A DNA stretch of 47,918 bases from Bacteroidota bacterium (GCA_023453125.1 JAEXUB010000019.1:1-47918), one strand, 5' to 3'; positions 25,198-34,260 are shown, counted from the first letter of the stretch. Made by a program: numbers and translations. Notes: generated from the sequence alone by a model not told the origin.

Positions 25198-26589
25198 CTA
25201 AAAATAGACGTCCCTTTCTCCCTTATCCACACGTTCAATCATATTTCTAACTTTCTTCCGTGTAGACTCGTTCTGTTTTTCAATTTCCGATTCAAGGAAT
25301 TCTTTTCCTTTTTTTACAGTTGTCTCCGATGCAAAATCGTTTAAGTATTCTTCAAAAGTAGCAAGAGCATTCGGCACGCATATATTTCCTATAGTGCCCG
25401 ACTTGGCAAGAGCCATAAACCGGTCGCCGGTTCTTTCGGATCTGTAGCAGGCAGTGCAGAAGCTCGGCATATAACCAAGGTCGCAGCAATCCTTTACAAC
25501 CTCTTCAAGCGACCTGTGGTCTCCGAGCTGGAACTGTTCCATATTATGTTCATCCTTATGGGATTCGCTTTCTTTATATGCACCGGGGGAAGTTCTGCTC
25601 CCTGCGCTTATCTGAGAAATACCGACATTGAATAATTCTCTTCTAAGTTCGGCACGTTCCCTTGTAGAAAGAATTATCCCGGTATATGGAACTGCGAGCC
25701 TTATAACTGCAATAAGCTTTTTAAAGTCCTGATCCTCTACGGCAAAAGGAGGTTTTTCTGCAGCAGGGGCATTCAATGCCGGTTCAAGGCGCGGTACCGA
25801 AATTGTATGCGGACCTATACCGTATCTGGCATCAAGGTTAAATGCGTGGTTAAGCATTGCAAGAGTTTCAAAGCGGTAATCGGTCAATCCGAATAAAGCC
25901 CCTATTCCAACGTCATCAATTCCTGCCTGAATTGCCCTGTCCATTGCGTATAAACGCCAGGCGTAATCTTTCTTTGGGCCTGACGGGTGCATATTTTTAT
26001 ATGTTGCCGAATGGTAAGTTTCCTGAAAACACTGGTAAGTTCCTATTCCAAAACTCTTTAAAGTCTTAAACTGCTCAAGGCTAAGAGGGGCAGTGTTTAC
26101 ATTCACTCTTCTGATGTTGTTGCCGTTGTAATTAACCTTATAAATTGTATCGATTGCATCACCGACGTAGCTTAAGGCCGACTGTTTTGGATGTTCACCG
26201 GCAACCAGAAGAATCCTTTTCTGCCCCTGTTTTACCAGGTATTCAACTTCATCCCTAATTTCATCTATTGTAAGAGTAACTCTTACTAATTCTTTATTAT
26301 CTCTTCTGAATGCGCAGTAAAGGCAGTTATTAACGCACTGGTTAGTAATGTAAAGGGGAGCAAAAATAACAAGCCTGTTTCCGTAAATTTTTTCTTTGAT
26401 TGATTTTGCAGTATGGAATAATTCTTCGAGTATTCCGGGGTCTTTTATATTGAGCAGAGCCGCGCTTTCCTTTAAATCCAGCCCTTTTGCCCCGGCAGCT
26501 TTTGCTATTACTTCCTTCTGCATTTCGGGGGAATTGAGCGATTTATCTTCTATAAGGGAATTGATATATACTTCGTCAATAAACTCCAT
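25198..26589 (-). CDS. hydG: [FeFe]-hydrogenase maturase HydG (tyrosine lyase, radical SAM)
   Basis: HydG cleaves tyrosine to p-cresol and makes the CO and CN ligands of the H-cluster on an auxiliary cluster. The radical SAM motif is C85-x3-C89-x2-C92 (NQCVNNCLYCAFRRDN); the family-specific C-terminal auxiliary-cluster motif is CTACYRSERTGDRFM. GEHPKQSALSYVGDAIDTIY, CFQETYHSATYKNMHPSGPK and GIGALFGLTDYRFETLAMLN are all typical. ThiH is the closest alternative but lacks this C-terminal extension. The ATG at 26589 has GAGG five bases upstream; a TTG at 26625 would add 12 residues. It forms a two-gene operon with hydE. Confidence 0.93.
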   Translation of the reverse strand: MEFIDEVYINSLIEDKSLNSPEMQKEVIAKAAGAKGLDLKESAALLNIKDPGILEELFHTAKSIKEKIYGNRLVIFAPLYITNQCVNNCLYCAFRRDNKELVRVTLTIDEIRDEVEYLVKQGQKRILLVAGEHPKQSALSYVGDAIDTIYKVNYNGNNIRRVNVNTAPLSLEQFKTLKSFGIGTYQCFQETYHSATYKNMHPSGPKKDYAWRLYAMDRAIQAGIDDVGIGALFGLTDYRFETLAMLNHAFNLDARYGIGPHTISVPRLEPALNAPAAEKPPFAVEDQDFKKLIAVIRLAVPYTGIILSTRERAELRRELFNVGISQISAGSRTSPGAYKESESHKDEHNMEQFQLGDHRSLEEVVKDCCDLGYMPSFCTACYRSERTGDRFMALAKSGTIGNICVPNALATFEEYLNDFASETTVKKGKEFLESEIEKQNESTRKKVRNMIERVDKGERDVYF

Positions 26590-26747
26590 TTCAGCCTCGG
26601 TGTAGAATTCATTATTCTTTGACAATATTTATACCACACTCAAAAGCCTTAAAAAGTTAGAAAACGGCGGGATTTCAATTCTTTTTCTTAAATGAGAGAA
26701 CAATAGAGAGAAATTTTCTACGAATTAACAATAATTTTTTGTCCGAT

Positions 26748-27689
26748 TTAGGACACTCCGCTCTCGGTTATCTCTACTATTCCCTTTCCCGCGTTTACAG
26801 AGGCGTTCAGCCCCAGCGGAATGGTGAGGTTATCTTTTATATGGCCATGCTTAAAATTATATATTACAGGAATCTTAAGAGAATGAAAATATTCTTCGAT
26901 AACTTCATTAAGAGTAAGTGAATTTTTCATTTCATCCGGCTCATAGCAGTTTACAAATCTGCCGAGAATTATTCCCTTTAATTTCCTGAATACTTTGGCA
27001 AGTTTAAGCTGGTTGAGCATTCTGTCTACTTTATAAGGAGGCTCATTTATGTCTTCAAGCAATAATATCGACTTATCGAATTCAGGTAGATATTCCGTTC
27101 CCATCATCGAGCTGATAATAGTAAGATTACCCCCGATAATCTTCCCTTCCCCTTTTCCTTCGGTAAGGTGGAAGAACCGTTCTTCGTTTGGATTATGCAG
27201 CTTCCCTATTTTCTTATCCGAAGTAATCATCTTCCAGAAATTCTCTTCAGTAAAGGGACTTACCTCGTTATGGAAATCCACAGCTACCATCGGACCGGAA
27301 AATGTAACGAGTCCGCATTGCTTTAAGAATGCAAGCTGGAGAGCGTTTATATCGCTGTAGCCGACAAATATCTTAGGATTTTTTCTTATCAGGTCATAAT
27401 CAATTTTATCAAGGAGGCGGATAGAACCGTACCCTCCCCGAACAGTAAAAACAGCCTTAACCTCTTTATTAGAAAACATCGAATGGAGATCTTCTATTCT
27501 TTCCGCATTTGTACCGGCGAGATACCCGTTGGTTTTGCCAACATTTTTCCCTACTGCTGCTTTATAGCCCAGGCTCTCAAGATATTCAACTCCCTTATTA
27601 ATCTTTGTAAGATCATCGGGGGACGAAGCAGGAGATATAATTCCAATCAAATCCCCTTTTAAAAGTTTTTTCGGTTTTACTGTTTTCAT
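26748..27689 (-). CDS. LD-carboxypeptidase (peptidase S66 / MccF-LdcA family)
   Basis: Members are cytoplasmic serine peptidases that release the terminal D-Ala from murein tetrapeptides during recycling; a subgroup (MccF) inactivates microcin C-like peptides. Visible are the oxyanion/nucleophile block VRGGYGSIRLL (Ser89), GYSDINALQLAF, LLLEDINEPPYKVDRML (Glu212) and NFKHGHIKDNLTIPLG (His283), the Ser-Glu-His set of S66. The ATG at 27689 gives 313 residues, the usual size; the longer frame from a TTG at 27743 adds non-homologous residues. It follows phoU, with a hairpin between them, and is read in the same direction. LdcA is the more likely function. Confidence 0.9.
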   Translation of the reverse strand: MKTVKPKKLLKGDLIGIISPASSPDDLTKINKGVEYLESLGYKAAVGKNVGKTNGYLAGTNAERIEDLHSMFSNKEVKAVFTVRGGYGSIRLLDKIDYDLIRKNPKIFVGYSDINALQLAFLKQCGLVTFSGPMVAVDFHNEVSPFTEENFWKMITSDKKIGKLHNPNEERFFHLTEGKGEGKIIGGNLTIISSMMGTEYLPEFDKSILLLEDINEPPYKVDRMLNQLKLAKVFRKLKGIILGRFVNCYEPDEMKNSLTLNEVIEEYFHSLKIPVIYNFKHGHIKDNLTIPLGLNASVNAGKGIVEITESGVS

Positions 27690-27774
27690 TCGGCAAGCTG
27701 TTTTGTTTAAGGCAAAATATATGAACTTAGGAGGGGAGTTCAAAGAAAAGTTAAAATTTAAAGAAAGGGGATAA

Positions 27775-27794
27775 AAGGGGGATTACTCCCCCTT
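27775..27794 (-). terminator. Hairpin overlapping the phoU stop codon
   Basis: On the minus strand AAGGGGGA pairs with TCCCCCTT around a GTAA loop that contains the phoU stop, followed by TTATCC. It probably ends or attenuates the pst operon before the LD-carboxypeptidase gene. Confidence 0.5.
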
Positions 27795-28463
27795 CCCATC
27801 TTTTTTAAGCTTCTTTTTATGCGAGACAATCTCAGCTTCCACATAAAAAATAAGATTTTCGGCAATATTTGTGGCGTGATCTGCCAGCCTTTCAATCTGA
27901 CGCGAAAGGACTATTAAATGGGAACAAGGGTCAATTACTTCCCCGTTTTCCTTCATTTTTGCCACTGCGAACTTAAATGCTTCTTTGTTCAGTTTATCAA
28001 CTCCATCATCGGCGGCAAGCACTTTATTGGCAAGTTCTCTGTCGTTATTTATAAACGAGTCAATCGCATCCTTAACCATTTGCCTTGCAATTACCGACAT
28101 TTCCTTAATACCCGATTCTTCGAGCAGATTATGCCCCTGCCCTATCTTCTTAACCCTGTTGGCAATATTAACCGCAATATCGCCGCATCTTTCAAGATTG
28201 TTATTTATCATAATAATGGCAATTATGTATCTCAAATCGGACGCAACAGGCTGGAACATTGCCAGGAGGCTTTCGCACTGTGCCTGAATAAGATTATCGT
28301 AGGCGTCGATTTCCAGCTCCTTTACTTTTATTCCATTCGCAATTTCAGGGTTATTCTCCTGAAGCGAGCGCATTGCCCTTTCAATCTGTTCATCTACAAG
28401 AGCTGCCATCTTGTGCAGATTGGTTTTTAGGTCTTCAACTTCCTGCGTATAATGTTCCTGCAT
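27783..28463 (-). CDS. phoU: Phosphate transport regulator PhoU
   Basis: PhoU links the Pst transporter to the PhoR/PhoB two-component system and dampens phosphate uptake. The 226-residue protein holds two three-helix PhoU repeats, each with metal-binding acidic residues (AMRSLQENNPEIANGIKVKE, DNLIQAQCESLLAMFQPVAS, DLRYIIAIIMINNNLERCGD; second repeat RQIERLADHATNIAENLIFY). It begins 15 bases after pstB and is the last member of the porin-pst-phoU unit. No phoR or phoB is present in the window. Confidence 0.96.
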   Translation of the reverse strand: MQEHYTQEVEDLKTNLHKMAALVDEQIERAMRSLQENNPEIANGIKVKELEIDAYDNLIQAQCESLLAMFQPVASDLRYIIAIIMINNNLERCGDIAVNIANRVKKIGQGHNLLEESGIKEMSVIARQMVKDAIDSFINNDRELANKVLAADDGVDKLNKEAFKFAVAKMKENGEVIDPCSHLIVLSRQIERLADHATNIAENLIFYVEAEIVSHKKKLKKDGKGE

Positions 28464-28478
28464 TATTTTCTCCTTTTT

Positions 28479-29240
28479 TTATCCAAATCTTCCTGAAATA
28501 TAATCTTCAGTCTTTTTATTGTCTGGTGAAGTAAACATTTTCCTTGTATCCGAAACTTCAACAAGGTCTCCCATATAAAAGAAAGCGGTAATATCGCTCA
28601 CTCTTGAGGCCTGCTGCATATTATGTGTAACAATAATAATCGTATAATTGTTCTTTAATTCGAATATTAAATCTTCAATTTTGGATGTAGAAAGAGGATC
28701 CAACGCGCTTGCCGGCTCATCCATAAGCAGGACTTCAGGGTCAACAGCCAGAGCCCGCGCAATGCAGAGCCGCTGCTGCTGCCCGCCGGAGAGAGAGAGG
28801 CCGCTCTTATGAAGGTCATCTTTTACTTCATTCCATAGCGCCGATCGGATAAGGCTTTTTTCAACTATCTCGTCCAGCTCCTTCTTACCGGTTACCCCAT
28901 TTATTTTAGGACCGAATGCAATATTATCATAAATGGATTTCGGGAATGGATTAGATTTCTGGAATATCATTCCAACCCTTTTCCTTAACTCCACAACATC
29001 CACATTATTATCATAAATATTTCTGTCTTCCAAAGAAACTTTCCCTTCAATCCTAACGCCGTCAATCAGGTCGTTCATTCTGTTAAGCGAACGCAGGAAT
29101 GTAGATTTACCGCAACCCGAAGGACCGATCAGCGCGGTCACAGTATTCTTTTGAATATCAAGCGAAATATTGTTAAGCGCCTGCTTTTTTCCGTAAAACA
29201 GGTTTAATCCTTCTACTCTTATTTTTGTGTTATTTTCCAT
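28479..29240 (-). CDS. pstB: Phosphate ABC transporter ATP-binding protein PstB
   Basis: This is the ATPase of the high-affinity phosphate importer, on the cytoplasmic face. It has Walker A GPSGCGKST, a Q-loop (GMIFQKSNPFPKSIYDNIAF, diagnostic for PstB), signature LSGGQQQRLCIARAL, Walker B VLLMDEPASALDP and the switch histidine in IIIVTHNMQQASRVSD. The 253-residue length is standard. It starts 6 bases after pstA. Confidence 0.98.
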   Translation of the reverse strand: MENNTKIRVEGLNLFYGKKQALNNISLDIQKNTVTALIGPSGCGKSTFLRSLNRMNDLIDGVRIEGKVSLEDRNIYDNNVDVVELRKRVGMIFQKSNPFPKSIYDNIAFGPKINGVTGKKELDEIVEKSLIRSALWNEVKDDLHKSGLSLSGGQQQRLCIARALAVDPEVLLMDEPASALDPLSTSKIEDLIFELKNNYTIIIVTHNMQQASRVSDITAFFYMGDLVEVSDTRKMFTSPDNKKTEDYISGRFG

Positions 29241-29246
29241 TATTAC

Positions 29247-30152
29247 TCAAGATTTAAGTTTTTTTCTGAATTTATATCTTACAATAATTGCAATCAGCGT
29301 TAGAGAAAAAGTGCATAGTAGAAGAACAAACACTGTTGCATATTGAATTCCCTTTGTAGCTTCAACATCAGTAGACTGTGTAGACATTACATAAACGTGG
29401 TATCCCAGGTTCATAAACTGATCTGTCAGTTTGCCCGGCAATTGGGGAAGAAAGAATGCGGCGCCCGTAAAAAGTATTGGCGCAACTTCACCGGCACCTC
29501 TTCCTATTGCAAGAATAGACCCGGTCAGTATTCCCGATATAGAATTCGGAAGAACAATTTTTCTTATTGTCTGCCATTTTGTAGCGCCGAGAGCCAATCC
29601 CGCAGCCCGTAAATCATCCGGTACGTTTCGTAATGCCTCTTCTACTGAAACTATTACAACAGGAATTGTAAGGAATGCCATTGTCATACTCGCCCATAAT
29701 AGATTCGGCTGTCCCCATATCACCTCCCCTTCCGGAGAAAATGCCTTATCCATACCTGAGCCTACAAACTGAATAAAGAATCCGACTCCGAAAAGACCAA
29801 ATACAATTGAAGGTACTCCCGAAAGAGTATTGACTGCAAACCTTATCATTTTCGTAAATACAGAATTCCTGTTTGCATATTCGTGAAGGTATATTGCTGT
29901 TATTGTCCCGATCGGCACACAGGCAATTGACATAATCAGTACCATCAGAACTGTACCAAGAATAGCAGGAAAGATTCCACCCCGGGTCATCCCTTCTCTG
30001 GGGGCAGTTGTTAAGAATTCCCAGGTAAGATAATTTCTGCCTCCGGAGTAGATCTCGAACATCATATAGGCAATTATTGTGATTATGATAAAAGCGGAAA
30101 ATGCCGAAACAGCTACAACCGAATAACCGAGATACTTATTCTTCATCATCAC
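29247..30152 (-). CDS. pstA: Phosphate ABC transporter permease PstA
   Basis: Inner-membrane channel subunit with about six membrane helices and the BPD-transport EAA loop LRAAGLALGATKWQTIRKIV, followed by the PstA-type GRGAGEVAPILFTGAAFFLP. The 301-residue size is usual. Its ATG overlaps the end of pstC by four bases, so the two permeases are translationally coupled. Confidence 0.97.
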   Translation of the reverse strand: MMMKNKYLGYSVVAVSAFSAFIIITIIAYMMFEIYSGGRNYLTWEFLTTAPREGMTRGGIFPAILGTVLMVLIMSIACVPIGTITAIYLHEYANRNSVFTKMIRFAVNTLSGVPSIVFGLFGVGFFIQFVGSGMDKAFSPEGEVIWGQPNLLWASMTMAFLTIPVVIVSVEEALRNVPDDLRAAGLALGATKWQTIRKIVLPNSISGILTGSILAIGRGAGEVAPILFTGAAFFLPQLPGKLTDQFMNLGYHVYVMSTQSTDVEATKGIQYATVFVLLLCTFSLTLIAIIVRYKFRKKLKS

Positions 30153-31195
30153 TCACCTCTGAACCTTTTAAGGAGTTTTTTACGTACCCAGAATTCCGCT
30201 ACGGCATTAAGGACAAAAGTAAAAATGAAGAGTATTGAACCGATAAGGAAAAGTACAGTATAGTGAGTATCGCCATAAACCACTTCTGCCATTTCAGCTC
30301 CTATTGTAGCAGACAATGTCCTAACCGGTTCAAAAATGTCAAAATTAAAAGTGGGCGCGTTTCCTGTAGCCATCAATACAATCATAGTTTCTCCGAATGC
30401 CCTGCCGAACCCGAGAAGAAGCGCGGCAAAGATTCCGGGGGTAGCCGCAGGCAGAATAACAAACAGTGCAGTCTGCCATTTATTTGCCCCCAGGGCAAGA
30501 CCGGCTTCGGTATAATATTTAGGGACAGAATTTATAGCGTCTTCTGCAACGGTAAAGACAAGAGGAATGACGGCAAGCGCCATTGCCACTCCTCCGACAA
30601 ATGCATTCAGTCTGAATTGAAAACCGAATATATTCTGAAAAAGTGTTGCAAGCGTAACCAGAGCAAAGAATCCCACTACAACTGACGGAAATCCTGCCAA
30701 AAGTTCTATTGCCGGTTTAATTATTTCCTTTAATCTTCCGGATGCAAAGACCGCAGTGTAAAGAGCTGCAAAAACTGCAAGTGGGAAACCAATAATGATT
30801 GCTATTAAGGTAACTTTAAGGCTGCCGGCAATAAGGGGCCACAATCCGAATTTCGGTTTTGAAGAAACCGGCTGCCATTCTTCTCCCATTAAATTAGCGA
30901 AATCAACTTTTTCTTCCGCGCTCATAAATGAGGAATAATCTCCCTGAATGTTATCAGTATTTACATTCAAGTGCTCTTCACCGTATGTCTCATATTCCTG
31001 GTGCCGGGAATGGTCTACTGTTTCGCCGCCTCCGCTGAATACCGGGAGTGTTTCCCTGAACACAAAGAGAAAAATGAGAACAATTACAGCAAAGGAGATG
31101 AACGACACCCCCTTAATTGTATATTCTGCCAAAAACTCGCTCAACCGGAATTTCCGGTCGAGTGAGTTTTCTTTTTTTATTTTACTTTTCTGCAT
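30149..31195 (-). CDS. pstC: Phosphate ABC transporter permease PstC
   Basis: Partner channel subunit of PstA. After a cytoplasmic N-terminus and the first helix (VSFISFAVIVLIFLFVF) there is a longer than usual periplasmic stretch of about 60 residues, rich in charged residues (residues 52-112). Then come the core helices and the EAA loop YTEAGLALGANKWQTALFVI, with GFGRAFGETMIVLMATGNAP typical of PstC. The protein is 348 residues. It begins 10 bases after pstS. Confidence 0.96.
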   Translation of the reverse strand: MQKSKIKKENSLDRKFRLSEFLAEYTIKGVSFISFAVIVLIFLFVFRETLPVFSGGGETVDHSRHQEYETYGEEHLNVNTDNIQGDYSSFMSAEEKVDFANLMGEEWQPVSSKPKFGLWPLIAGSLKVTLIAIIIGFPLAVFAALYTAVFASGRLKEIIKPAIELLAGFPSVVVGFFALVTLATLFQNIFGFQFRLNAFVGGVAMALAVIPLVFTVAEDAINSVPKYYTEAGLALGANKWQTALFVILPAATPGIFAALLLGFGRAFGETMIVLMATGNAPTFNFDIFEPVRTLSATIGAEMAEVVYGDTHYTVLFLIGSILFIFTFVLNAVAEFWVRKKLLKRFRGE

Positions 31196-31205
31196 CAGTA
31201 TAAAC

Positions 31206-32030
31206 TTATTTTATTGGGAAATAACCGACCTGAGATACAATTGCCTGTCCTTCGGAGCTTAAAATCCAGTCAATATATGCTTTCAATTCTCCGGTCGGTC
31301 TGCTCTTTGTATAGAGGTAAAGGAACCTTGTAATCGGGTATTTGCCTGTCTTAATATTTTCTTCAGTGGGAGCATACCCGGGAGTGTTTGCTTCTTTTTT
31401 GACCAGGGCATATTTAATATCTTTAGCGTATGCAGCACCGCCGAATCCGATTGCATTTTTATCTTTTGATACCGCGTTTACAACTGCTGCGGTACCCGGA
31501 AGGCTCTGCATTGTAGAACTGAAATCAGCTCCGCCAAGCACATTATCCTTAAAGTAAACATAAGTACCTGAGCTGTTTTCGCGTCCGTAGACTATTATTT
31601 TTGCATCGTTGCCCCCAACCTGTTTCCAGTTTGTAACTTTGCCGGTATAAATCTGTTTAAGCTGATCAAGGGTAAGTTCTTTTACGCCGTTGGCTTTATT
31701 AAGATATATGCTCAATCCGTCGAGTGCCGCTTTAATTTCAACACCAAGTGAATTAAAGCGCTGTTTAAGTTTTTCCCTTTCGCTCGGCTTCATCGGGCGG
31801 GAGGCGTTGCATATATCTGTAGTACCGTTAATTAAAGCCGCAATTCCGGTACCGGAACCCCCTCCTGTAACCTGTATTGTTACACCGGGATGTTTATCCA
31901 TATACTTCTGAGCCCATATCTGAGCCAGATTTACCATTGTGTCTGAGCCTTTTACGGTTATTACATTCTGTGATAATGTGAATCCGAAAGCCGCTGCCGC
32001 TATTAAGATTACTGCAAATAATTTTTTCAT
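31206..32030 (-). CDS. pstS: Periplasmic phosphate-binding protein PstS
   Basis: A signal peptide (MKKLFAVILIAAAAFGFTLS) precedes a 250-residue phosphate-binding protein of the short PstS type. Phosphate-contacting blocks are GSDTMVNLAQIWAQKYM, GGGSGTGIAALINGTTDICN, ASRPMKPSE, GRENSSGTYVYFKDNV and GFGGAAYAKDIKYA. AAAGG(A) lies upstream of the ATG. No separate Pho box is seen in the 29-base gap to the porin gene, so expression depends on the porin promoter. Confidence 0.97.
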   Translation of the reverse strand: MKKLFAVILIAAAAFGFTLSQNVITVKGSDTMVNLAQIWAQKYMDKHPGVTIQVTGGGSGTGIAALINGTTDICNASRPMKPSEREKLKQRFNSLGVEIKAALDGLSIYLNKANGVKELTLDQLKQIYTGKVTNWKQVGGNDAKIIVYGRENSSGTYVYFKDNVLGGADFSSTMQSLPGTAAVVNAVSKDKNAIGFGGAAYAKDIKYALVKKEANTPGYAPTEENIKTGKYPITRFLYLYTKSRPTGELKAYIDWILSSEGQAIVSQVGYFPIK

Positions 32031-32059
32031 TTTTATATTCCTTTATTTATTAAACATTT

Positions 32060-33337
32060 TTAGAATTTATACTGAATTCTGAATGTAAATACGTTGTCTT
32101 TAATATCTTCATTAAATCCGGCAAGTTTTGTGCTTGTTTCGTTTGTAACCATATCGTAATAAAATGTCATCTTTACGTTTGAATCCCAGTGGTATATCAA
32201 TCCGAGCCCGAGTGTTGAATACTTTATATCCCCTGCGCTTAGTTTTGCCGCAGATACAGATCCAATTTCGTCGCCGCTTACATCTGTGTTCGGATCATAA
32301 ACATCGTATTTAAGAACAAACTGGAACTGGTCCCCGAGATTCTGCACGTAATTGATATAGTAGCCGAAGAAATTTCTCAGGTAAACATCTCCGGAAGGAG
32401 CCGCAGTGTATGAGTTGGGACTTGTATTTGTTCCCGGCTGCTTACCGGAAATGAACTCACCGCGGAGAGAGAAGCCTCCCAAGAAAGGGAAATCGTAATA
32501 GAGCTGAAGATCGGCACCTATATAAGTTCTCTCAACTGTGCTGTTTGATAAATCGCTTTTAGCGAGGGATGGGGAATCTACTGTATATAGGGTTTTACCT
32601 GAACCGAGAGTTACATTTCCGAAATAACCCGATACACCTCCGTCAAGCGCAAGGTTGATATCATATATTGGTAACTGAAAGCCTAGCCTTCCGATAAAAT
32701 CTTTATTGTTATCAGTTTCAGGATTTATACCGTTACCCGCGAAATATCCTCCTTTGAAATTAAGGAAGCTTAAATCCCCTTGAGGATTGATTTCGAGCTT
32801 TAGTCCCAGGTCTCTTTCCCCCGGGAATAATGATTGGAATAATCTTGATCTTTCTGGTGTTTCGCGGCTCGAGGAGGAATACATTATTTCAAAACCGAAA
32901 GGACGGTCAAAAACACCTGCTGTTAAACCAAAAGTCTTTAGCCAGGGCTCTTTAAATGAAACGTATGCGTCTTTTAACCCGAGTCCCTTTTCAGTAGCAT
33001 CAATCTGTACAACATACTGTGTAAGGTCGTTATCATAAGTTACTTTTAATCTTCCTCTTCTTACCATAAAGCGGTTATGCATACCTGCCGAAAAACTTCC
33101 TCCGGCAACCGAGGCGGCGCCGTCTTTTTCTATACTCTGGAACTGGGACTGCACATAACCTGAGAGTTTAATTTTTTTAAGAGCATCAACTGTTGTTTTT
33201 GTTTCGAGGTAGGATTCGTTTAATCCTTCAAGGGCACTTTTAAGTTCATCAATCTTTGCCTTTAAGGAATCCTGTGCAAACAGCCCCGGGGCTGAAGTGA
33301 GAATAACCAAGAGAAGCGGTAAAAGATATTTTTTCAT
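32060..33337 (-). CDS. Phosphate-selective porin (OprO/OprP family)
   Basis: Outer-membrane channel expected to let phosphate or polyphosphate into the periplasm for PstS. After the signal peptide (ending PGLFAQ) comes a short trimerising coiled coil (KAKIDELKSALEGLNESYLE) and then a beta-barrel with family blocks FMVRRGRLKVTYDNDLTQYV, LKDAYVSFKEPWLKTFGLTA and GVFDRPFGFEIMYSSSSRET. It ends in Phe (FRIQYKF), the usual outer-membrane signature. The ATG at 33337 follows AGGAC; the longer frame to a TTG at 33385 runs into the promoter and is rejected. It is the first gene of the phosphate operon, directly behind the Pho box. Confidence 0.93.
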   Translation of the reverse strand: MKKYLLPLLLVILTSAPGLFAQDSLKAKIDELKSALEGLNESYLETKTTVDALKKIKLSGYVQSQFQSIEKDGAASVAGGSFSAGMHNRFMVRRGRLKVTYDNDLTQYVVQIDATEKGLGLKDAYVSFKEPWLKTFGLTAGVFDRPFGFEIMYSSSSRETPERSRLFQSLFPGERDLGLKLEINPQGDLSFLNFKGGYFAGNGINPETDNNKDFIGRLGFQLPIYDINLALDGGVSGYFGNVTLGSGKTLYTVDSPSLAKSDLSNSTVERTYIGADLQLYYDFPFLGGFSLRGEFISGKQPGTNTSPNSYTAAPSGDVYLRNFFGYYINYVQNLGDQFQFVLKYDVYDPNTDVSGDEIGSVSAAKLSAGDIKYSTLGLGLIYHWDSNVKMTFYYDMVTNETSTKLAGFNEDIKDNVFTFRIQYKF

Positions 33338-33370
33338 TTTGCGTCCTAGTTTAATTTTAAATGCGTACGC

Positions 33371-33425
33371 AAAATAAAGATGCAATGTTAAGTGAATATT
33401 ACGGGAATGTTAAGTAATTGTTAAG
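33371..33425 (-). promoter_or_regulatory. Pho box of four 11-bp repeats plus -10 element, phosphate-starvation promoter
   Basis: On the plus strand TGTTAAG occurs at 33386, 33408 and 33419, with a degenerate copy TATTACG at 33397, so all four are spaced exactly 11 bases. Read on the minus strand this is CTTAACA-N4 repeated, the form bound by PhoB/PhoP response regulators. Nine bases after the last repeat comes TATTTT (33376-33371), a suitable -10, and the porin ATG follows about 33 bases later. The -35 is replaced by the repeats, as in activator-dependent Pho promoters. Confidence 0.8.
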
Positions 33426-33432
33426 GATGGAA

Positions 33433-34236
33433 TTATTCGATTATAAGGTCTTTTCTTCCCCAGGAGATGAATTTTGCCTTAATGAAGTCTATAACCTGCA
33501 GATGTTCTTCCGCTCCGTTCCCCTTAACATATATGGGTTCGCCGAAACTGAAGTATACTTTTTTTGAAGGATCAATCTTTCCGTAATCTTTAATTATCCG
33601 GCCGTTGCTCCAGGCGTCAGATACAATTGCCACGGGAATAACTGGTACATTATTCTTTTTTGCCAGCTTAATGCCGAGAGTATTAAATGCAGCGGCGTCA
33701 ATTTTGGCAGTTCTTGTCTTCTGCGGAAAGATTACAATCGATTTGCCTCTTCCCACTCTTTCCGATCCCCCGTCAATTACTTTCATCAGGTCTTCTCTCG
33801 GATTATCCCGCCCCACAAGAATAGGGTCTCTTGCTCCTGAAACAGCGCCGAAGAAAGGATACTTCACAAGTTCTTCCTTCATAACAAAGCAAACCGGTTT
33901 TACGGGATGAATAAGTCCGGGCAGGATTAGAGTTTCTAGGGTACTCATATGATTGGCGACAAATATAGCAGCAGTATTAAAGGATTGAAAATTCTTCATT
34001 CCTTCAATTTCAAATTTAATTCCCGCATTTTCAAGTGCATGAAAGATTTCAATTGAGGAATTAGGCCAGTGAATATCGTCGTAAAGTCCTTTTACCGCCA
34101 GCCTGTTGCTGGAATATACAATTGAGGCGAGTTTGGGATAGAAGAAGAGAGCCGGGAATAAAGAGGATTTGCCCCCGGGGGTGGAATAGGAGTCGTTCCT
34201 TGCAATTATCTCGATATAGTCTTTAAGCAATTTCAT
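33433..34236 (-). CDS. PlsC-like lysophospholipid acyltransferase
   Basis: Likely transfers an acyl chain to lysophosphatidate or a related lipid at the inner membrane. Block I is VANHMSTLETL, so HX4D appears as HX4E. The block usually read as FPEGTRS appears as IFPQKTRTAK; the later PVIPVAIVSDAW segment is normal. These changes suggest a divergent acyltransferase branch. The ATG at 34236 gives 267 residues. Upstream in-frame codons to 34377 translate the tRNA-Glu gene and are not coding. It follows the tRNA terminator, so it must have its own weak promoter or depend on read-through. Confidence 0.8.
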   Translation of the reverse strand: MKLLKDYIEIIARNDSYSTPGGKSSLFPALFFYPKLASIVYSSNRLAVKGLYDDIHWPNSSIEIFHALENAGIKFEIEGMKNFQSFNTAAIFVANHMSTLETLILPGLIHPVKPVCFVMKEELVKYPFFGAVSGARDPILVGRDNPREDLMKVIDGGSERVGRGKSIVIFPQKTRTAKIDAAAFNTLGIKLAKKNNVPVIPVAIVSDAWSNGRIIKDYGKIDPSKKVYFSFGEPIYVKGNGAEEHLQVIDFIKAKFISWGRKDLIIE

Positions 34237-34260
34237 GCTACAAAGATAATATTTAAAACA

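Noticed and set aside
33338..33385. Porin start at TTG 33385
   Set aside because: The extra 16 residues precede a perfect signal peptide and would place the start within the predicted promoter; ATG 33337 has AGGAC upstream.
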